Source: Bathymodiolus thermophilus thioautotrophic gill symbiont (GTDB lineage Bacteria > Pseudomonadota > Gammaproteobacteria > PS1 > Pseudothioglobaceae). From it: a stretch of 64,000 nucleotides of DNA. The stretch spans positions 1,178,001 to 1,242,000 of the forward strand of contig NZ_CP024634.1 in NCBI RefSeq assembly GCF_003711265.1, in the 5' to 3' direction. Every line of letters starts with the position of its first letter. Positions within the stretch are counted from its first letter, which is position 1. This document shows, in pieces, positions 46,411 through 55,524 of this stretch. Both the position numbers and the translations under genes were made by a program. The notes under the pieces were generated by a model. The model was not told where the DNA came from. It did not search any database and was given only the letters and a program-made list of their open reading frames with translations.

Positions 46411-47511
46411 GTGAAAAAACAATTAATGATCGCTGCAGTTGCAGCAACAATGGCATCAGTCTCTCAGGCTGGTATTTCGATTACAGGTGATTCGTATTTT
46501 TCTTATGCTAACAATGCAATCGGATATGATGAGGATCAACCCGCTGATTTTGAAAAAAATGTAGACAGTCAGCGTGTTCGTTTAAAAGTAGTTGGAACGA
46601 CAGGCGCTACTAAAGTAACCGCAGTCCTTCGTAACAACGGTGCAACTCGTGTTGATAGTAGTAACAAGGAACTGAGTGATAATGTTAGAAAAGGTGGTCT
46701 TCAAATGGATAGTTTATATATCACGACCAAAGCAGGTCGTTTTAATATAAAAGCAGGTGACTACTGGGGTACTATTGGTTTAGGCGCACGCTCTAAAGGT
46801 GCATCTAAGAAAAATGCAGTTGCTTTATCAGCTAAGGTTGGTCCTGCTACATTAGGCGTATATACCTCTGGTGATGATGCACATTCAACCAATGTAAATG
46901 CTTCAGCTAAGGTTAAAGGTGTCTCTATTAAAGCGGTACTTAATCCTAAGGAATTTACAAACTTATCTGTTAAAGGTACTTTCAAAGGTATTACAGGTGC
47001 TTTGGAATTACATTTGGATAAAACTAATGATGCTATAGCTGACGATGAAAAGAACAACACAACTTTAATTCATGTTAATGGCAAATTCCGTTCAATTAAG
47101 TGGGATGTGGCAAGTATTAGCAATAAGATAGCTTATAACGGACATGAAACAACTGGAGGTTTTAAGAACAGTACACTTGCACCTCTAGGTTCTATGTTAA
47201 TAGGTGAAGGCGCTCGTGGCGGTACAGCAACAGCAGTGGCTAATGTTGGTCAATTTACTTCAATTGTTGGTGTAGCAGTTAGCACTAAGTTAGCAGGCAA
47301 CACAATCAAAGGTATTTATACTAAAAACACAATGCCTGCTGGTATTGCTGGTGCCGATGATGAAAAAGCATCAGGCATAGAGTTAATTATTACTCGTCCT
47401 TTAGGTGGTGCTCAGTTGACAGCAAACTTTGGAAAACTTAGTGGTTTTAGTGACACTTATAAGACTATGAATGCTAGCAACAAAGGCCTTAGACTTGATG
47501 TTAAGTTCTAA
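46411..47511 (+). CDS. Outer-membrane porin
   Basis: This 366-residue protein has a clear signal peptide (MKKQLMIAAVAATMASVSQA) and a beta-barrel pattern of alternating residues: GDSYFSYANNA, VDSQRVRLKVVGTTG and a C-terminal strand ending RLDVKF with the terminal Phe recognised by the BAM complex. The KAGDYWGTIGLGARSKGASKKNA section resembles an L3 constriction loop. A strong promoter and terminator frame it as a single, highly expressed unit. Confidence 0.85.
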   Translation: MKKQLMIAAVAATMASVSQAGISITGDSYFSYANNAIGYDEDQPADFEKNVDSQRVRLKVVGTTGATKVTAVLRNNGATRVDSSNKELSDNVRKGGLQMDSLYITTKAGRFNIKAGDYWGTIGLGARSKGASKKNAVALSAKVGPATLGVYTSGDDAHSTNVNASAKVKGVSIKAVLNPKEFTNLSVKGTFKGITGALELHLDKTNDAIADDEKNNTTLIHVNGKFRSIKWDVASISNKIAYNGHETTGGFKNSTLAPLGSMLIGEGARGGTATAVANVGQFTSIVGVAVSTKLAGNTIKGIYTKNTMPAGIAGADDEKASGIELIITRPLGGAQLTANFGKLSGFSDTYKTMNASNKGLRLDVKF

Positions 47512-47573
47512 TCTTGGTTAGAAGTCTGATTTAAAGTTTGGTTTTAATGTTCAAACTTTAGATTAACACTTAA

Positions 47574-47613
47574 AAAAACCCTAGTGATTTTATTATCACT
47601 AGGGTTTTTTTTT
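47574..47613 (+). terminator. Rho-independent terminator of the porin gene
   Basis: AAAACCCTAGTGAT-TTTATT-ATCACTAGGGTTTTTTTTT is a long perfect stem with a T tract about 60 bp after the porin stop. Confidence 0.93.
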
Positions 47614-47643
47614 CGCCCCTAATTCGAGTAAATATTGTTTGGT

Positions 47644-47727
47644 TCATTTTCAAAAAAAATAAACCAAGCAATTTGGCACTTATTTTTATCCCAAGTATTG
47701 AGACGCTGTTATTCTTTTGAAAATGTA
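47644..47727. repeat. Small dispersed repeat with CATTTTCAAAA ends
   Basis: CATTTTCAAAA at the left and TTTTGAAAATG at the right are inverted repeats about 80 bp apart. The inner text (AAACCAAGCAATTTGGCACT ... CCAAGTATTGAGAC) recurs in diverged form at 48954-49022 and in reverse at 57861-57922. Confidence 0.6.
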
Positions 47728-48318
47728 TTAGAGGTCAATGCCTTTTTGGGCTTTGATATTGGCTCTGAAAGCGTGTTTAATGTCTTTGATTTCGCTAACG
47801 GTGTCGGCACAATTAATTAATGCTGTGCTTGCCGCTCTGCCAGTGATAACAATGTGTTGGCTGGCTGGGCGGTTGTTGAATGCATTTAAGAGGGTTTGTT
47901 CATCTAGGTATTTGTAATTAATCATATAGGTAAGTTCGTCAAGAACGACTAAATTGATGGATTCATCATTAAGATATTGTTCGGCTTGTTGCCAAGTTTC
48001 AAGTGCTTTTTTGGTATCGTACTCTTGGTCTTGTGTGTCCCAAGTAAAGCCAGTTTTCATAAAAGTGGTTTTCACATTCGGCTGCTGGGCGAGAAAGGTG
48101 TCTTCGCCTGTGTCTTGCACACCTTTTAAGAATTTAACCACGGCAATTTGCATACCATAGCCAAGCGCACGGCAAATCATACCCAAGGCAGAAGAGGATT
48201 TTCCCTTGCCATTGCCTGTGAGTAAGACGATAATGCCTCTGTCTATATTTGCTTGCTCAATGCAAGCATCAATGTGCGCTTTTTTGCGCTGCATTCTGTC
48301 TTTATAACTTTGCGGCAC
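47728..48318 (-). CDS. cobO: Cob(I)alamin adenosyltransferase
   Basis: This 196-residue CobA/CobO/BtuR enzyme adds the adenosyl group to cobalamin or cobinamide. It has the P-loop LLTGNGKGKSSSALGM (~32-47) and the family segments VKFLKGVQDTGEDTFL, VVLDELTYMINYKYL and ITGRAAS. Its start overlaps the end of the btuM-like gene by 17 bp. With btuB and btuM this supports use of imported B12, as no de novo synthesis genes are nearby. Confidence 0.93.
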   Translation of the reverse strand: MPQSYKDRMQRKKAHIDACIEQANIDRGIIVLLTGNGKGKSSSALGMICRALGYGMQIAVVKFLKGVQDTGEDTFLAQQPNVKTTFMKTGFTWDTQDQEYDTKKALETWQQAEQYLNDESINLVVLDELTYMINYKYLDEQTLLNAFNNRPASQHIVITGRAASTALINCADTVSEIKDIKHAFRANIKAQKGIDL

Positions 48319-48868
48319 TTAGGTTTGGGGTAATGCGTGGCATAAGGGTAAAAGCAACCATGACAGCAACCATCCAATATAGGGTAACTGGAATTTCGAC
48401 GATTGACCAATGTGCTATATATGCTGGAAAATCGAGCCAACCTGTTTTGGCATAAGTGGCTGTAAAAAAGTAATAAGTGCCAGTTGCCATAAGCCATTGC
48501 ACACTTGTGGCAACGATGATAAGAGATGCATTTTTAATAATATTACCCTCTACCATTAAAGCACTAATATATTTACCCACCCAGAAAATTCCATAGTAAG
48601 TTAGCGGCAACACACTATAAGCAGGGGTGATACAATTTGCACTAACACCCTGATGTATGATGGCATAATTGTCTATCGCAATAGCGCTAAAAATAAGCGT
48701 AAACACAACCCAAAAATGACGAAAATAAACGCCTGCAATAAACAACGCAGGTATGGTGAAATCAGGCAAATGCACGAATGATGAAAGCCAGTTGTCATGC
48801 CCACGCGTGGCAATCATTAGCAATATCATAATAAATACAGCGAATAGGGTGGTTATTTTTTTTGTCAT
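48302..48868 (-). CDS. btuM: BtuM-like cobalamin uptake membrane protein
   Basis: The 188-residue protein has about six membrane helices and sits between btuB and cobO. BtuM proteins are solitary ECF S-component-like transporters of Gram-negative bacteria in which a cysteine near position 80 ligates the cobalt and decyanates vitamin B12. The only cysteine here is Cys79 (GVSANCITPAYSVLP), which fits well. Assignment combines size, topology, that cysteine and gene context; it is not a certain family match. Confidence 0.75.
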   Translation of the reverse strand: MTKKITTLFAVFIMILLMIATRGHDNWLSSFVHLPDFTIPALFIAGVYFRHFWVVFTLIFSAIAIDNYAIIHQGVSANCITPAYSVLPLTYYGIFWVGKYISALMVEGNIIKNASLIIVATSVQWLMATGTYYFFTATYAKTGWLDFPAYIAHWSIVEIPVTLYWMVAVMVAFTLMPRITPNLSAAKL

Positions 48869-48953
48869 TTTTTTATTCCTTGAGATCTTTGTATAAATAT
48901 GAATGATCAGTAAAATTTATATTTAGTAAAAAAGTGGATCCTTGGTGATTATA

Positions 48954-49022
48954 CCATTTTCAAAAATAAACTAAACAATCTAGTGCTCATTCTCATCTCA
49001 AGTATTGACACTATATTATTTG
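48954..49022. repeat. Second copy of the CATTTTCAAAA dispersed repeat
   Basis: CATTTTCAAAAATAAACTAAACAATC...CTCAAGTATTGACAC parallels 47644-47722. Just upstream at 48882-48950 is a decayed left end of the GAGACC element (GAGATCTTTGTATAAATATG). Confidence 0.55.
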
Positions 49023-49028
49023 AGACCT

Positions 49029-50810
49029 TTAGAAATTGCAATTAATACCCAACTCAATAGTTCTACCGAGCTGATTGTAGCCATTGACAATTACATAATC
49101 TTCATTAAAGGCATTGTTAATATTAAACAATACTTTTATTTCTTTGTTGATGCGATATCCATTTGATAAATTAACCAAAGTATAGCCGTCTAATTTAATA
49201 TCGCCTGCATCTAAACTGGAGGATTTTTCGATAATTTGCACTTTTGAATTGAATTTTCCATATTGCTTGCTAATGGACAGATTACTTGTATTTTTTGGCC
49301 TTCTTAGGCTTTGCGTGGTATGGTTGTTTTTCCTGCTTTTATTATAGTTGTGACTAAAGCCGACATTGTAATTAGCAACATTGGCATTGAGTGACAATTC
49401 AATGCCTTGGTTTGTGAGTTTGTCTTCATTGCTATAATGGTCAATATATGAGGGCGCAGTTGTAAATTTATAAGTTACCATGTCATTGACTGTGTTTTGA
49501 TAGAGTTCAATATTTATTCGGCCCCACGAATGTTGTTTGTTTAAGCCTATGTTGATATTTTTTGAGGTTTCTGGTTTTAATTTAGTGGGGTTTTGAGGGT
49601 CGGAGGCTTGATAGAGTGATGGTGCATCAAAAGCAGTGTTGTAATTTGCAGTTAATTTAATGCCTTTGTATAAATTTTTGCCAATGCCAGTATTGTAAAC
49701 AGTATGAGCGCCAAACTCACTGTGGTTAATGTGGCGAATGCCTGCATTGACATCCATATTAATAATATTTTTTTGCCAAGTTACAAATGCATTATTACTA
49801 GAAAATTCTTGCTTATCCGTGGTATTTTCATCATCAATTTTTGACAATCCGATATTAAGCAAGGCGTTGCCAACTTTAATATCATTAAGCAAAGTTGTGT
49901 TGGTGCTTTTGTAATCATCGCTAGCATAAATACTAACGACATTGTTTTCATAAGTGCTTACTTCGGTTTTACTTTGTATATGAGACAATTTGGCTGTCCA
50001 ATGATTGTTAAATTGTTTGCGTACATTAATCGCTATCTTTTGAAATTTTCTATCTGCCAAACATTCATTACTACTGGGAAAGCCACATTTGTCATATTCG
50101 GTTTTGTTTTCACTTTCTAAATAACTGGCATTAAAATGCGTGTTGCCAAATTTAATTTGTGTTGCTTGATGGTTGATACTGTCTTTTTCGCCTGTTGTGT
50201 CGCTAATATGGGCATTAATACCATTGGTCGTATATTTATTATGGGTAAATCTAATAAAACCATCTTTATCGCCATCACTTGCTGATAATGCGTAAACTTT
50301 AGAATCGTGTGTACCAAATTTGGCATTTATTGTGGCATTTTCACCACTTTCACCTTTTTTAGTGGTAATAGAAATTACCCCTGCAATAGCGGATGCGCCA
50401 TATACAACAGACCCTGACCCCTTGATGATTTCAATTTTTTCAATGTCATTTAATGGAATGTTTTTTAATCCATATCCAACGGCACCATCTACTGATGAAA
50501 TATCGTTAATACTGACGCCGTCCACCAAAACCAAAGTGTGATCAGATTCATTGCCACGCATAAAGATTGCAGGGATATTGCCCTGGGCATTAACCAAGCC
50601 AACGCTCGGCACAGTGGCTAAAAAATCTATAAAAGTATTGACACCACTTGCTTTGATATCGTCCGCATTAAAACTAAGCGTTGAGGCGATTGAGCCAATA
50701 ACAGGGCTGTCGGTGCGATATTCGGTGTTTAGGTAAATGGGAATGGGGCCTAAAGTTGCATGGGCGTTAAGGGTGGTGATTAATGCGATAGACGCAAGTG
50801 TTTTTTTCAT
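49029..50810 (-). CDS. btuB: TonB-dependent vitamin B12 receptor
   Basis: This 593-residue outer-membrane receptor has a signal peptide (MKKTLASIALITTLNAHA), a plug domain (~30-150; FIDFLATVPSVGLVNAQGN, LVDGVSINDISS, EIIKGSGSVVYGASAIAGVISI) and a 22-strand barrel ending LGINCNF. The cobalamin riboswitch in its 5' leader and the btuM-like and cobO genes downstream identify the ligand as a cobamide. Confidence 0.93.
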   Translation of the reverse strand: MKKTLASIALITTLNAHATLGPIPIYLNTEYRTDSPVIGSIASTLSFNADDIKASGVNTFIDFLATVPSVGLVNAQGNIPAIFMRGNESDHTLVLVDGVSINDISSVDGAVGYGLKNIPLNDIEKIEIIKGSGSVVYGASAIAGVISITTKKGESGENATINAKFGTHDSKVYALSASDGDKDGFIRFTHNKYTTNGINAHISDTTGEKDSINHQATQIKFGNTHFNASYLESENKTEYDKCGFPSSNECLADRKFQKIAINVRKQFNNHWTAKLSHIQSKTEVSTYENNVVSIYASDDYKSTNTTLLNDIKVGNALLNIGLSKIDDENTTDKQEFSSNNAFVTWQKNIINMDVNAGIRHINHSEFGAHTVYNTGIGKNLYKGIKLTANYNTAFDAPSLYQASDPQNPTKLKPETSKNINIGLNKQHSWGRINIELYQNTVNDMVTYKFTTAPSYIDHYSNEDKLTNQGIELSLNANVANYNVGFSHNYNKSRKNNHTTQSLRRPKNTSNLSISKQYGKFNSKVQIIEKSSSLDAGDIKLDGYTLVNLSNGYRINKEIKVLFNINNAFNEDYVIVNGYNQLGRTIELGINCNF

Positions 50811-50849
50811 GATTTCTCATCCTTCGTGATGTTAAAAAAATTAGGCTAT

Positions 50850-50925
50850 GTGTCGGACTGATGCGATTGCAAATACCGTTGCGAGGACAGTGTGGGATTT
50901 TCACCCACTTCCATAATCAAACTGA
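50850..50925 (-). ncRNA. Cobalamin riboswitch upstream of btuB
   Basis: On the minus strand the leader reads GGAAGTGGGTGAAAATCCCAC, then CTGTCCTCGCAACGGTA, then CAGTCCGACACATAGCC, the conserved core of the B12 element (CGCAACGGT and the AGTCCGA..CC end). A TATAAT-like -10 (complement of 50931-50936) lies just upstream. Binding of adenosylcobalamin would repress btuB and perhaps the genes beyond. Confidence 0.9.
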
Positions 50926-50990
50926 GTGGTATTATAGATATTAAAATAGCTGAGTTCTGATAAAATTGTGTTTTTATTTTTTAATTATAT

Positions 50991-51066
50991 GAGACCTTTG
51001 CATATAATATGGATGATTGGCAAAAAGTGGATTTTTGATGAATATTCATATTTATGTAAAGGTCTC
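50991..51066. mobile_element. Internally deleted MITE copy (76 bp)
   Basis: Both ends are intact (GAGACCTTTGCATA and TTTATGTAAAGGTCTC) but most of the core is missing. Perfect TATAT repeats flank it (50986-50990, 51067-51071). It separates divergent btuB and serC. Confidence 0.85.
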
Positions 51067-51113
51067 TATATAGAGACCTTGTTAAGGGGTTCTAATCTAA
51101 GGAGTGAGTTTAA

Positions 51114-52193
51114 ATGAGTCAGATTTATAATTTTAGTGCAGGACCTGCAATGTTACCAACGCAGGTGTTAAAGCAAATGCAGGGTGAATTGTTAGAATAT
51201 GGCAATGCCAAAGCATCGGTGATGGAAATTTCACATCGGGGTGCAGATTTTATGGCAATGGCACAAAAATCAGAGGCCGATTTAAGGGGGTTAATGAACA
51301 TTCCTGATAATTATAAAGTGTTGTTTTTGCAAGGTGGTGCATCAGCGCAGTTTTCTATGGTGCCAATTAATTTATTGCGTGGCAAAACAACGGCTAATTA
51401 TGCACATACAGGACACTGGTCTAAAAAGGCAATTGCCGAAGGTGAGCGGTATTGCAAGGTAAATATTTGCACAGACAGTTCGGGTAATAAATACACCAAT
51501 ATCGATGATTTTTCAAAATGGCATATAGATGAAAAAGGGGCTTATTTGCATTACACACCGAATGAAACGATTGCAGGTTTGGAATTTGATTATGTGCCAG
51601 AGGTGGATATGCCATTAGTGGCAGATATGTCATCTACCATTTTATCGCGTGAGATTGATGTATCAAAATACGGCGTTATTTATGCAGGTGCGCAAAAGAA
51701 TATCGGTATTGCTGGCTTGACTATCGTGATTGTGCGTGAAGATTTAATAGGTAGTGTGGTAAAAAATCAGCCAATTTTATTCGATTATGCAACACAAGCA
51801 AACAATGATTCTATGTATAACACACCTTCAACTTACCCTTGGTATGTGGCAGCCCGTGTGTTTGAATGGCTAAAAGCACAGGGTGGCTTAAGTGCCATGG
51901 CTAAAATTAACCAAAACAAGGCAAACACCCTTTACGAGGCGATTGATGCATCTGATTTTTATTCAAATCCTGTGGCAAAAAAATACCGCTCTTGGATGAA
52001 TGTGCCTTTTTTGCTGGCTGATGAAAATTTAAATGGTTTGTTCTTAGAAAAAGCAACAAATAATGGGCTCATTACTTTAAAAGGGCATCGCTCCGTGGGA
52101 GGTATGCGTGCCAGTATTTATAATGCAATGCCACAAGAGGGTGTCGATCAATTGGTAGGCTTTATGCAAGATTTTGAGAAGGAAAACGGCTAA
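51114..52193 (+). CDS. serC: Phosphoserine aminotransferase
   Basis: SerC, 359 residues, converts phosphohydroxypyruvate to phosphoserine, and also acts in pyridoxal phosphate synthesis. It begins IYNFSAGPAMLPTQVL and has the PLP-lysine region GVIYAGAQKNIGIAGLT and HRSVGGMRASIYNAMP at the C-terminus. It is first in a six-gene run; its stop overlaps the serA start by one base (TAATG). Confidence 0.96.
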   Translation: MSQIYNFSAGPAMLPTQVLKQMQGELLEYGNAKASVMEISHRGADFMAMAQKSEADLRGLMNIPDNYKVLFLQGGASAQFSMVPINLLRGKTTANYAHTGHWSKKAIAEGERYCKVNICTDSSGNKYTNIDDFSKWHIDEKGAYLHYTPNETIAGLEFDYVPEVDMPLVADMSSTILSREIDVSKYGVIYAGAQKNIGIAGLTIVIVREDLIGSVVKNQPILFDYATQANNDSMYNTPSTYPWYVAARVFEWLKAQGGLSAMAKINQNKANTLYEAIDASDFYSNPVAKKYRSWMNVPFLLADENLNGLFLEKATNNGLITLKGHRSVGGMRASIYNAMPQEGVDQLVGFMQDFEKENG

Positions 52194-53350
52194 TGAATAA
52201 AATACAAACGCTGAACAACATCTCTCCCGTTGGCTTGGATAAATTGCCAAGAGAGCGGTATGAAGTTTCTTCTGAGATAGCGAATCCTGATGCAATTTTA
52301 GTGCGTAGTGCCAAGATGCATACCTTGGAAATTGGCAATAATCTCAAAGCAGTAGGTCGTGCGGGTGCTGGCGTGAATAATATCCCACTGGATAAAATGA
52401 GCGAAAAAGGGGTGGTGGTGTTTAATGCACCGGGGGCAAATGCTAATGCGGTCAAAGAGTTGGTTATTTCATCAATGCTGCTTGCCAGTCGCAATATTTG
52501 TCAAGCGTGGAATTATGTTAATAACTTGCCTTTGGACAATTTAAAAACGGCGATAGAAGACGGTAAAAAGAATTATGCGGGCTCAGAATTGCCTGGAAAA
52601 ACGCTTGGCATTGTGGGTTTAGGTGCAATTGGGGTGCAAATTGCCAATGCTGCGAATGCTTTAGGGATGAGGGTTATCGGCTTTGATCCGAGTATTACCA
52701 TTAAGAGTGCTTGGAAACTCTCAGCTGATGTTGAGCAGGCGTTAAGTGTGGACGAACTGTTTGCACAAAGTGATTTTGTGTCTTTTCATGTGCCATTGGT
52801 GGCAGGTACTAAAAACTTGTTAAACGAAACGCGTATTGCTTTGTTGCCAGCAGGTGCCACGATTTTGAATTTTGCCCGTGATGGGATTGTTGACGAGGAA
52901 GCGTTGATGGTTGCCTTGGAGGCTGGCAAGGTTAAATATTATGTGACAGATTTCCCGATTGATGATAAAAAAAATCATGATCGTGTCATTGCCTTGCCAC
53001 ATTTGGGCGCTTCAACGGCTGAAGCAGAAGACAATTGTGCAATTATGGTGGCAAACCAAGTAAAAGATTATCTTGAAAATGGTAACATCTTAAATTCAGT
53101 TAACTTTCCTGAGGCAAAAATGCCAAGAGTGGGTGAATTTCGACTGGCAATCACGCATCAGAATATTCCAAATATGGTGGGGCAAATTTCCACTATATTG
53201 GCAGATGCAAAGATTAATATTATTGATATGTTGAATAAATCAAGAGAAGAAGTTGCTTATACTTTGATTGATATAGAGAGTGGCATTCCTGATGCAGTGG
53301 TTGACAATTTAAAGCAAGTTAAAGGTATTTTAAGCGTGAGGGCTTTGTAG
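52193..53350 (+). CDS. serA: D-3-phosphoglycerate dehydrogenase
   Basis: SerA, 385 residues, performs the first step of serine synthesis. It has the NAD-binding motif GIVGLGAIGVQIANAANALG (~139-158), the catalytic ALPHLGASTAEAE segment and a C-terminal ACT domain (~320-385) for feedback control by serine. It lies between serC and pheA with tight spacing, so one operon covers the first steps of serine synthesis. Confidence 0.95.
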   Translation: MNKIQTLNNISPVGLDKLPRERYEVSSEIANPDAILVRSAKMHTLEIGNNLKAVGRAGAGVNNIPLDKMSEKGVVVFNAPGANANAVKELVISSMLLASRNICQAWNYVNNLPLDNLKTAIEDGKKNYAGSELPGKTLGIVGLGAIGVQIANAANALGMRVIGFDPSITIKSAWKLSADVEQALSVDELFAQSDFVSFHVPLVAGTKNLLNETRIALLPAGATILNFARDGIVDEEALMVALEAGKVKYYVTDFPIDDKKNHDRVIALPHLGASTAEAEDNCAIMVANQVKDYLENGNILNSVNFPEAKMPRVGEFRLAITHQNIPNMVGQISTILADAKINIIDMLNKSREEVAYTLIDIESGIPDAVVDNLKQVKGILSVRAL

Positions 53351-53356
53351 AAAACG

Positions 53357-54433
53357 ATGAACAAGACATTAAACGAACTCAGGGTTGAGATTGATACGCT
53401 GGACAAGCAAATTCAATCATTGATTGGCAAACGAGCTGAACTCGCTGCAGCCGTTGCAGAGGTCAAGCGCACAACAAACGACAAAGGGGGGTTTTATCGC
53501 CCAGAACGAGAAGCACAAGTTCTTCGTGCGATTATTGGGCGCAATGACAATCTACTTAAAGGCACAGACATGGCGCACATATTTCGTGAAATTATGTCCG
53601 CTTGCCTTGCTTTAGAGCAAAAAATTAAAGTCGCTTATCTTGGCCCCAAAGGCACTTATACGCAAGAAGCAACTTTGAAACATTTCGGACATGCGGTCTC
53701 AACCTTGGATTGCAGTAGCATTGATGAGATATTTCATGAAGTGGAAAAGGGCAATGCGAATTATGGCGTTGTGCCAATTGAAAACTCTTCTAATGGCGTG
53801 ATTGGCGCTACAGTTGATATGCTTTACTCTCAAAATCTAAAAGTTTGTGGTGAAGTAGAAATTTCAGTTCGTCACCAGTTAATGATGGCAGACCAATCTC
53901 AGGAAATTAAAGTAATTTACGCACATCAACAAGCACTTGACCAATGTCGGCGTTGGCTCAACGACAATTACCCACACGCTGAATTACAGGCAGTAGCCTC
54001 TAACGCCTTCGCAGCAAAATTTATCAAAGATGAGCCAAACGCAGCAGCAATTGCCTCAGAAGTGGCACTCGGTTTATACGGCTTAGAGCGAGTTGCTAAA
54101 AATATTGAAGACAAAACAGGTAATACCACACGCTTTCTAGTGCTTGGCAAAGAAGAGGTGCCAGTATCAGGTAAAGACAAAACCTCCATATTAATAGTTG
54201 CCAAACATGAAGCGGGCGCACTGCTTGATTTACTATCCCCCCTTAAAGAACAGGGTATTAACATTCTGCAACTCGCACATCACCCCATCCCTAATGCCAA
54301 ATGGGAATATATGTTTTTGGTTGATGTGGAAGGGCATCAACAAGAAGAGTCTGTGGAAAAAGCATTGGCACAAATTGCCAAAAAGGCAATTAAGATAAAC
54401 ATCTTAGGTTCTTATCCTGTTACGGTTTTGTAG
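53357..54433 (+). CDS. pheA: Chorismate mutase / prephenate dehydratase (P-protein)
   Basis: This bifunctional 358-residue enzyme makes phenylpyruvate from chorismate. The chorismate mutase domain (~1-88: LRVEIDTLDKQIQSLIGKRA) is followed by the dehydratase (~95-270: VAYLGPKGTYTQEA, NTTRFLVLG) and a C-terminal ACT domain with the phenylalanine-control region. Gene order serC-serA-pheA-hisC-tyrA-aroA matches the aromatic cluster seen in other gammaproteobacteria. Confidence 0.96.
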   Translation: MNKTLNELRVEIDTLDKQIQSLIGKRAELAAAVAEVKRTTNDKGGFYRPEREAQVLRAIIGRNDNLLKGTDMAHIFREIMSACLALEQKIKVAYLGPKGTYTQEATLKHFGHAVSTLDCSSIDEIFHEVEKGNANYGVVPIENSSNGVIGATVDMLYSQNLKVCGEVEISVRHQLMMADQSQEIKVIYAHQQALDQCRRWLNDNYPHAELQAVASNAFAAKFIKDEPNAAAIASEVALGLYGLERVAKNIEDKTGNTTRFLVLGKEEVPVSGKDKTSILIVAKHEAGALLDLLSPLKEQGINILQLAHHPIPNAKWEYMFLVDVEGHQQEESVEKALAQIAKKAIKINILGSYPVTVL

Positions 54434-54456
54434 GCAGAACTTGAGGTGCAACAAAC

Positions 54457-55524
54457 ATGAATAATATTTGCAAATCGATATTGTCTTTGAAGCCCTATCA
54501 AGGTGGCAAGCCAATCAGTGAATTACAGCGCGAATTGGGTTTGGACAATATTGTCAAACTTGCCAGTAATGAAAACCCGTTACCCAGTAGCAAAAAAGTG
54601 CAACAAGCCATTGCAAAGGCTGCTAACGAAGTAGGGCGCTATCCTGATGGCAATGGTTTTGAACTTAAACAAGCAATTGCACAGCATTTATCAGTATCAG
54701 CAGGGCAAATTACGCTGGGTAATGGCTCAAATGATATTTTGGAATTGATGGCTAGAGTTGTGGTGTGCAGTGCAAAGGACGAAGTAATTTTTTCACAGTA
54801 TGCATTTGTGGTTTATCCACTGGTTACGCAAGCACTAGGTGCAACAGCGGTAGTCACGCCTGCCAATGATTTTGGCCATGATTTGGCGGCAATGTTGGCG
54901 GCTGTTACTGAGAATACCAAGTTGATTTTTATTGCCAATCCAAATAATCCAACTGGAACCTGGTTAGAAGATGATGAGATTTATGCTTTTTTATCAAAAG
55001 TGCCGAGCACTGTTATCGTGGTACTTGACCAAGCCTATATTGAGTATTTAGAAGCAGATGATACTACTGTTCAATGGCTCAAAGAGTTTGATAATTTGGT
55101 GATAACACGCACTTTTTCTAAGGCGTATGGTTTGGCGGGTTTGCGTGTGGGGTATGCACTGTCTAGCGTTGTAACGGCAGATTATTTAAACCGTATTCGT
55201 CAGCCTTTTAATGTTAATCACATTGCACAGAGTGCGGCAATTGCGGCATTGGCAGAGGGTGAATTTTTAACACATTCTGTAACTGCAAATAAACAAGGTT
55301 TGTTGCAACTGGCTACGGGGTTTGATGAATTGGGTTTGTCCTATATTCCTTCGTTTGCAAATTTTATTGCAGTTAAGGTGGGTAATGCTAGTGTGGTTTA
55401 TCAGCAATTACTAGAGAGCGGTTTTATCGTTCGACCTGTGGAAATGGAGAATTATTTAAGAGTCTCGGTTGGCACAAAAAATGAGAATAAAACATTTTTA
55501 GATACACTAAAATCACTACTATGA
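54457..55524 (+). CDS. hisC: Histidinol-phosphate / aromatic aminotransferase
   Basis: This 355-residue class I/II PLP aminotransferase has FIANPNNPTGTW, LDQAYIEY and TRTFSKAYGLAGLRVGY (PLP lysine). Its place between pheA and tyrA points to aromatic transamination of phenylpyruvate and hydroxyphenylpyruvate as well as, or instead of, histidinol phosphate; this is the known dual behaviour of HisC2-type enzymes. Its last bases overlap tyrA (ATGA). Confidence 0.92.
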   Translation: MNNICKSILSLKPYQGGKPISELQRELGLDNIVKLASNENPLPSSKKVQQAIAKAANEVGRYPDGNGFELKQAIAQHLSVSAGQITLGNGSNDILELMARVVVCSAKDEVIFSQYAFVVYPLVTQALGATAVVTPANDFGHDLAAMLAAVTENTKLIFIANPNNPTGTWLEDDEIYAFLSKVPSTVIVVLDQAYIEYLEADDTTVQWLKEFDNLVITRTFSKAYGLAGLRVGYALSSVVTADYLNRIRQPFNVNHIAQSAAIAALAEGEFLTHSVTANKQGLLQLATGFDELGLSYIPSFANFIAVKVGNASVVYQQLLESGFIVRPVEMENYLRVSVGTKNENKTFLDTLKSLL

